Shown piece by piece: positions 59,518-64,000 of a stretch of 64,000 nt of DNA. Origin of the DNA: Paracoccus sp. (in: a-proteobacteria) (GTDB lineage: Bacteria; Pseudomonadota; Alphaproteobacteria; Rhodobacterales; Rhodobacteraceae). The notes beneath the pieces are model-generated. The model was not told the origin of the DNA and ran no database searches. It was given only the letters and a program-made list of their open reading frames with translations. Every line of letters starts with the position of its first letter. The first letter of the stretch is position 1. The stretch covers positions 124,001-188,000 of the forward strand of contig NZ_JAUNTJ010000004.1 in the NCBI RefSeq assembly GCF_030538755.1. The letters run 5' to 3'. The position numbers were made by a program, and so were the translations under genes.

Positions 59518-61352
59518 CAGGGCTGTTGTTCGGCACTGCCTGCGGGGGGGCGCGCATCACCGTTATCGGCCTGTTCATCCGCCAGCACGGCATCAAGGCC
59601 GCGATCCAGCTTGGCGCGCAGACGGTCGGGGTCCATGTCTTCCTCGGTCTGGGCACCGCTGCCCAGCAAAGACAAGGCCCGGCGCCACTGGATTTCGGCC
59701 TCGCGCTTGCGCCCGACCATCCAATAGATGTCGCCAAGGTGATCGTTAATCAGCGGGTCGTTCGACATGCTGCGCGCGGCATTTTCCATCGGCGCCACCG
59801 CTTCGTCATAGCGGCCCAGCCGGTAATAGGCCCATGCCAGCGAATCCTGAATGTAGCCATCGTTCGGGGCCAGTTCGACGGCCCGTTTAATCATCCCCAG
59901 ACCGCGTTCCAGATTGATGTTCCGGTCGATCCAGGAATAACCCAGATAGTTCAGCAGGCTGGCCTGATCGGGGCGGATGTCGATGGCGGCCAGAAAATCA
60001 GCCTCGGCCCGGTCGAACTGGCCGGATCGTTCCAGCGCGATCGCGCGCGCATACAGCGGAAACCAGCGCGCATCGTCGGGGGCATCGGCCAGCAGGGTCA
60101 GCGCCTTGTCATAGGCGGGCACGGCGGCAGCGTGCTTGGCCTGCTGGCGCAGCAGATCGCCCAAGGCGATCCACGCCTGCGGCAGATCAGGATAAGCGGC
60201 GGTCAGGGCCAGCGCGGCTTTTTCGGCCTCGTCCTTGCGCTCGGCGCGGGACAGGGCGTCGATGCGCGCCAGTTCGGCCACCGGACGCACCGCGCCCAGA
60301 CCGGCCAGCGCATCGAATTCCTGTTCGGCCAGATCGAACTGCCCCTGCGATTGCAAAAGCTGGGCGACCATCAGCCGCGCCTCGCCCAGATCGGGGGCCA
60401 GCCAACTGGCCAGCCGGGCGTGGATCAGCGCCAGAGGGTCGGGGTCAGGGCCGGGGGCCTGCGCCATCGCCATGCCAAAGGTCAGAAACACCTGCGCCAT
60501 CCCGTCCTGCGGCGAACGGATCACGTCAAAGGCCACCGGCATCCCGGTCACAAGCTGCGCGCGCAGCGCCAGCAGGGTCGGTTCGGATTCGATGCCCTGA
60601 ATGCCGTCCAGCATGTCGATGGCATCCTCGTGGCGGTCAAGCTGCGCCAGAATCTGCGCGCGGGCGATAAAGCCCAGAATATGTGCCCCGGTCTGCGGAT
60701 CGGCCAGCAAATCCGCGGCACCTTCGTAATCACCAGCCATCGCACGGGCCAGTGCAAGGTGATAGTTAACCATCCCCTGCGCACCGGGAATCCGGGTCAG
60801 GTCTTCGAACGTGGCCAGCGCCTCGGTCGCCTGTCCGGCCCCCATCTGCGCCCAGCCACGCAGCATCTCGTCCAGCAAAACCCGGCCCGGAGGCTCACCC
60901 TGCGCCAGCGGCGGGGCGGCATCCAGCAGCGCGATCAGGCCGGGCCAGTCGCCCGCCCGCGCCAGATCCGCACGGCGGACCAGACCCGACAATTCCGAGG
61001 GATGTTCCTGCTGATCCGCAATGCGGTGCGCCACAGTCGCCGCCTGATCGAACCGCCCCGAAGACACCAGCGCGATCAGGGCCGAATCCTCAAGGTAAGC
61101 ATTGCCGGGATCTTGCGAGACGGTGCGCAGGAAATAATCGGCGGCGGCGCGGAAATCATTGTCGGTCGCCGCCATACGCCCCGCCAGATACGGCCCGGCC
61201 AGACCGCGCGTCAGCGGGGCCGATGACGCGGTTTCAGCCTGTTCGGCGGCTTCTGCCGGGGCGGCATCATCCTGCGCCGCGACCGTCTGGCCCGCCATGG
61301 CGGCAATCAGGGTTACGATCAAGGCGGCGTGTCTGCGGGTGCTGCGGGTCAA
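59517..61352 (-). CDS. Exported tetratricopeptide-repeat protein
   Basis: 611 residues: a basic, hydrophobic signal ([19 protein letters not shown], cleavage near AAQ) and then helical TPR units to about residue 560, clearest in [20 protein letters not shown] (in part), NYLGYSWID and [16 protein letters not shown]. The TTG start at 61352 is inferred: no ATG or GTG in frame would keep the signal peptide. Such lipoprotein-less TPR proteins are often assembly scaffolds; the partner is unknown. Coupled to ispE. Confidence 0.8.
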   Translation of the reverse strand: MTRSTRRHAALIVTLIAAMAGQTVAAQDDAAPAEAAEQAETASSAPLTRGLAGPYLAGRMAATDNDFRAAADYFLRTVSQDPGNAYLEDSALIALVSSGRFDQAATVAHRIADQQEHPSELSGLVRRADLARAGDWPGLIALLDAAPPLAQGEPPGRVLLDEMLRGWAQMGAGQATEALATFEDLTRIPGAQGMVNYHLALARAMAGDYEGAADLLADPQTGAHILGFIARAQILAQLDRHEDAIDMLDGIQGIESEPTLLALRAQLVTGMPVAFDVIRSPQDGMAQVFLTFGMAMAQAPGPDPDPLALIHARLASWLAPDLGEARLMVAQLLQSQGQFDLAEQEFDALAGLGAVRPVAELARIDALSRAERKDEAEKAALALTAAYPDLPQAWIALGDLLRQQAKHAAAVPAYDKALTLLADAPDDARWFPLYARAIALERSGQFDRAEADFLAAIDIRPDQASLLNYLGYSWIDRNINLERGLGMIKRAVELAPNDGYIQDSLAWAYYRLGRYDEAVAPMENAARSMSNDPLINDHLGDIYWMVGRKREAEIQWRRALSLLGSGAQTEEDMDPDRLRAKLDRGLDAVLADEQADNGDARPPAGSAEQQP

Positions 61353-61402
61353 ATCATCCGTCCTGTCGGTAGTGTCGCATCTGCGGCGATACCCTAATGG
61401 CA

Positions 61403-61437
61403 GGCCGGGCGGCGGGCAACGCCACCCCGGCCCGGCC
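61403..61437 (-). other. GC hairpin after the ETF-quinone oxidoreductase gene
   Basis: GGCCGGGC (61403-61410) pairs with GCCCGGCC (61430-61437), 3 bases past the stop at 61441 on the minus strand. There is no T run, so it is a possible 3'-end stabiliser rather than a classic terminator. Confidence 0.4.
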
Positions 61438-61440
61438 AGA

Positions 61441-63096
61441 TCACATATTCGGGTAGTTCGGCCCGTCGCCACCCTGCGGAGTCGTCCAGTCGATGTTCTG
61501 CGACGGGTCTTTGATGTCGCAGGTCTTGCAGTGAACACAGTTCTGAAAGTTGATGACGAACCGCGGGCCGGAATCGTCCCGGATCACCTCATACACCCCT
61601 GCCGGGCAATACCGCTGCGCCGGTTCGTCATATTCGGGCAGGTTCACCGCCACCGGCACCGAAGGATCGCGCAGCCGCAGATGGCAGGGCTGCGATTCTT
61701 CGTGATTGGTAAAGCTGAAGGCCACATTGGTCAGCCGATCAAAGCTGAGCTTGCCATCGGGGCGGGGATAGTCGATGGGCGCGAAATCGGCAGCCTTGCC
61801 GGTGGCGGCGGCGTCGGTCTTGCCGTGGCGCCAGGTGCCCAGCGGGTTCCAGCCGGTAAGGTTGGCCACCCACATGTCGAAGCCGCCCAGACCAAGGCTG
61901 GCCCACAGGCCCAGCCTGGACCAGATCGGCTTGACGTTGCGGACCGGTTTCAGATCCTTGGCGATGGGGCCGCTGCGCACCTCGTCTTCGTAGGCGGTCA
62001 GGCGATCACCCTCGCGCCCGGCGGCGATGGCGGCGGCTGCGGCCTCGGCGGCGGCGATGCCCGACAGCATGGCGTTGTGGTTGCCCTTGATACGCGGCAC
62101 GTTCACCAGCCCCGCCGAACAGCCCAGCATTACACCGCCGTCAAAGGCGATGCGCGGAATCGACTGCCAGCCCCCTTCGCTGATCGCGCGGGCACCATAG
62201 GCAACCCGCTTGCCGCCCTCTAACAATTCCGCGATCATCGGATGATGCTTGAGCCGCTGGAATTCCATATAGGGATACAGATGCGGGTTCTGATAGTTCA
62301 GGTGGACGACAAAGCCGACCAGAACCTGATTGTTCTCAAGATGATAGATAAAGCTGCCGCCGCCCGCATTCTTGCCCAGCGGCCAGCCCATCGTATGCAC
62401 GACGCGGCCTTTGTGGAATTTTTCCGGGCTGATTTCCCAGATTTCCTTCATGCCGATGCCGAATTTCTGCGGGTCATGGCCCTGGGACAGGTTCAGCCGC
62501 GACATGATGACCTTGGCCAGCGACCCGCGCACACCTTCGGCGATGAACACATATTTGCCGCGCAGCTCCATGCCCGGCTCATACCCGTCGCCGATGCTGC
62601 CATCGGGGTTGCGGCCAAATTCGCCCGCGACCACGCCCGCCACGCGGTCGCCATCCCAGACCACCTGCGAAGCGGCCATGCCGGGGAAAATCTCGACGCC
62701 CAGCGCCTCGGCCTGTTCGGCCAGCCAGCGGCAGACGTTGCCCATGGATACGATGTATTTGCCATGGTTCGACATCAGGGGGGGCATCGGCCAGTTCGGC
62801 ACACGGATCTGGCCCGCCTCGCCCAGAATGTAAAAATTGTCGTCCGTCACCTCGGTCGTGACCGGCGCGCCCTGTTCGCGCCACTCGGGGATCAGCCGGT
62901 CAAGGCCGGATGTATCCAGCACCGCGCCCGACAGGATATGCGCCCCGATTTCCGACCCTTTTTCCAGAACGACCACGTTCAGGTCCCGGTCGATCTGTTT
63001 CAGCCGGATCGCGGCCGACAGCCCCGACGGACCGCCCCCCACGATCACAACGTCATAATCCATCGATTCACGTTCGATGAGGCTCTCGTCGCTCAT
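61441..63096 (-). CDS. Electron transfer flavoprotein-ubiquinone oxidoreductase
   Basis: 551 residues. FAD-binding [17 protein letters not shown] near the start, the membrane/quinone region with [16 protein letters not shown], and the C-terminal [4Fe-4S] Cys set ([23 protein letters not shown]). It moves electrons from reduced ETF to ubiquinone and is needed by acyl-CoA dehydrogenases including Mcd of this window. The start at 63096 has AAGGA upstream; twenty extra open codons are unlikely. It diverges from greA. Confidence 0.95.
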   Translation of the reverse strand: MSDESLIERESMDYDVVIVGGGPSGLSAAIRLKQIDRDLNVVVLEKGSEIGAHILSGAVLDTSGLDRLIPEWREQGAPVTTEVTDDNFYILGEAGQIRVPNWPMPPLMSNHGKYIVSMGNVCRWLAEQAEALGVEIFPGMAASQVVWDGDRVAGVVAGEFGRNPDGSIGDGYEPGMELRGKYVFIAEGVRGSLAKVIMSRLNLSQGHDPQKFGIGMKEIWEISPEKFHKGRVVHTMGWPLGKNAGGGSFIYHLENNQVLVGFVVHLNYQNPHLYPYMEFQRLKHHPMIAELLEGGKRVAYGARAISEGGWQSIPRIAFDGGVMLGCSAGLVNVPRIKGNHNAMLSGIAAAEAAAAAIAAGREGDRLTAYEDEVRSGPIAKDLKPVRNVKPIWSRLGLWASLGLGGFDMWVANLTGWNPLGTWRHGKTDAAATGKAADFAPIDYPRPDGKLSFDRLTNVAFSFTNHEESQPCHLRLRDPSVPVAVNLPEYDEPAQRYCPAGVYEVIRDDSGPRFVINFQNCVHCKTCDIKDPSQNIDWTTPQGGDGPNYPNM

Positions 63097-63242
63097 GGCT
63101 GCGTCCTTCCCCTTGGTTCCGGCGAAATCAGTAACCCGCCTGCCTGCGCAGGGCAATCATGACGCTGGGAAGAATTCTGCCGAACCTGTGCGGCGGGGTT
63201 GCAAATTCCCCGCGCTTGGGGTCAGGCTTGGCGTAACAGTTG

Positions 63243-63270
63243 CGCCCCTGCCACCTGATTGGCGGGGGCG
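63243..63270 (+). promoter_or_regulatory. Strong hairpin in the greA leader
   Basis: CGCCCCTGCCA (63243-63253) pairs with TGGCGGGGGCG (63260-63270) through 11 bp with one G-T pair, 31 bases before the greA ATG. It could attenuate greA or yield a short leader RNA. Confidence 0.5.
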
Positions 63271-63301
63271 TTCGATTAACACCTCATCTGAAGGGGCAGC
63301 G

Positions 63302-63772
63302 ATGGAAAAGATACCGATGACGCGCGCGGGCCATCACGCGCTGGAAAACGAATTGCGCGATCTCAAGGCGAATGACCGCCCGGCGGTGATCCGCCAGATC
63401 GCCGAGGCGCGCGAACATGGCGACCTGTCGGAAAACGCCGAATACCACGCCGCCCGCGAAAAGCAGAGCTTTATCGAAGGCCGCATCAAGGAACTTGAGG
63501 TGATCCTGTCGCGGGCCGAGGTCATCGACACCTCGCGCCTGTCGGGGGCGGTGAAATTCGGTGCCAAGGTCACGCTGCTGGACGAAGACACCGACGAAGA
63601 AAAAACCTTCCAGATCGTCGGCGAGGCCGAGGCCGATCTGGAACGCGGCCTGCTGAACATGAAATCGCCTCTGGCCCGCGCCCTGATCGGCAAGGAAGAG
63701 GGCGATTCCGTCGAGGTGGTGACGCCGGGCGGGCAAAAAGATTACGAAATCCTGTCGATCCGCTACGAATGA
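63302..63772 (+). CDS. greA: Transcription elongation factor GreA
   Basis: 156 residues. The N-terminal coiled coil carries the acidic tip pair in [20 protein letters not shown] (Asp/Glu near residue 42), followed by the FKBP-like C-terminal domain ([18 protein letters not shown]). It reactivates stalled RNA polymerase by stimulating transcript cleavage. AGGGGCAGCG precedes the ATG. The stop overlaps the next gene by ATGA. Confidence 0.96.
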   Translation: MEKIPMTRAGHHALENELRDLKANDRPAVIRQIAEAREHGDLSENAEYHAAREKQSFIEGRIKELEVILSRAEVIDTSRLSGAVKFGAKVTLLDEDTDEEKTFQIVGEAEADLERGLLNMKSPLARALIGKEEGDSVEVVTPGGQKDYEILSIRYE

Positions 63773-64000
63773 ACGGGCTGCGCGACAGAATCGAACTGCT
63801 GCGGCAGCGCGACGGTGCGCTGACCGTCGGCATTGCCCTGACCGCCGTCTGGCTGCTGATGGTGGCGGTGTTCTGGCTGTTTGGCCCGGCAGGCGACGGC
63901 ACAGCCAGCGGGCTGGCGCGGCTGGCATCCTTCATCGGTGTGGTGATGCCGCTGGCGCTGATCTGGCTGGCGGTCGGGCTGGCGCGATCCATCGCCACCC
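63769..64000 (+). CDS. Membrane protein downstream of greA (3' end outside window)
   Basis: The first 77 codons are visible: [18 protein letters not shown], then two hydrophobic segments (about residues 19-38 and 55-72). It is coupled to greA by ATGA. Family unknown from this fragment. Confidence 0.65.
   Translation, partial: MNGLRDRIELLRQRDGALTVGIALTAVWLLMVAVFWLFGPAGDGTASGLARLASFIGVVMPLALIWLAVGLARSIAT

Noticed and set aside
1-64000. tRNA, rRNA, integrase or attachment sites
   Set aside because: No T-loop or anticodon-arm pattern, rRNA signature or recombinase motif was recognised by eye; a dedicated covariance search would be needed to exclude a tRNA fully.

Overview
The window reads as one stretch of a GC-rich alphaproteobacterial chromosome from the family Rhodobacteraceae, most likely Paracoccus or a close relative. 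This is inferred from gene content and order: an NAD-linked molybdenum formate dehydrogenase operon (fds), methylsuccinyl-CoA dehydrogenase, a VPLPA-CTERM protein, a TIGR02302 protein, an argH-lipoprotein-lysA block, and a pdxJ-acpS-lepB-rnc-era block. No rRNA, tRNA, prophage, integrase, complete insertion sequence or CRISPR array was seen.

Layout. 1-3.6 kb: end of an exopolysaccharide-type yjb cluster (yjbH, yjbF) and a small secreted protein with an acidic tail. 3.7-6.9 kb: complete zinc uptake locus, zur-znuC-znuB diverging from znuA, with two candidate Zur operators between. 6.9-8.6 kb: hemP and rluB, whose stop codons abut. 8.7-16.1 kb: a LysR regulator, then fdsG-fdsB-[FosX-like VOC gene]-fdsA-fdhD-fdsD. 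16.1-18.2 kb: accA and a VPLPA-CTERM surface protein with a probable thioester domain. 18.2-21.8 kb: ftsE-ftsX-plsC plus a decayed PPOX-family gene, and a divergent zinc-ribbon membrane protein. 22.1-25.5 kb: a type I secretion pair. 25.7-29.4 kb: DUF465, a tRNA methyltransferase, DUF2007, polyprenyl diphosphate synthase and amtB. 29.6-35.1 kb: a class A penicillin-binding protein, a 670-base unassigned gap, phbB, an EAL protein and tag. 35-41.2 kb: a TlpA-like thioredoxin, argH, a small lipoprotein, lysA and TIGR02302. 41.2-47 kb: rnr, GNAT, dapE and mcd. 47.2-53.1 kb: META lipoprotein, PepSY and DUF2946 proteins, recO, ade and a low-GC glycosyltransferase. 53.2-61.4 kb: rarD, DUF1491, era, rnc, lepB, acpS, pdxJ, ispE and a TPR protein. 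61.4-64 kb: ETF-ubiquinone oxidoreductase, greA and the start of a membrane protein.

How parts fit together. The fds enzyme would feed formate electrons to NAD+. Mcd (ethylmalonyl-CoA pathway) would pass electrons through ETF and the ETF-quinone oxidoreductase at the far end to a ubiquinone whose side chain is made by the polyprenyl synthase. argH, lysA and dapE supply arginine and lysine/diaminopimelate. ftsEX, the PBP and the TlpA-like protein serve the envelope. Most neighbours on one strand overlap by ATGA or similar 4-8 base junctions, so translation coupling is the rule.

The most notable points are the FosX-like gene embedded in the formate dehydrogenase operon with an altered metal ligand, the thioester-type VPLPA-CTERM protein, a dispersed intergenic repeat family near several gene ends, an 87-bp perfect repeat inside rluB, and a low-GC glycosyltransferase whose end overlaps ade. 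I found no clearly novel multi-gene system. The window is mostly core genome with a few unusual insertions.
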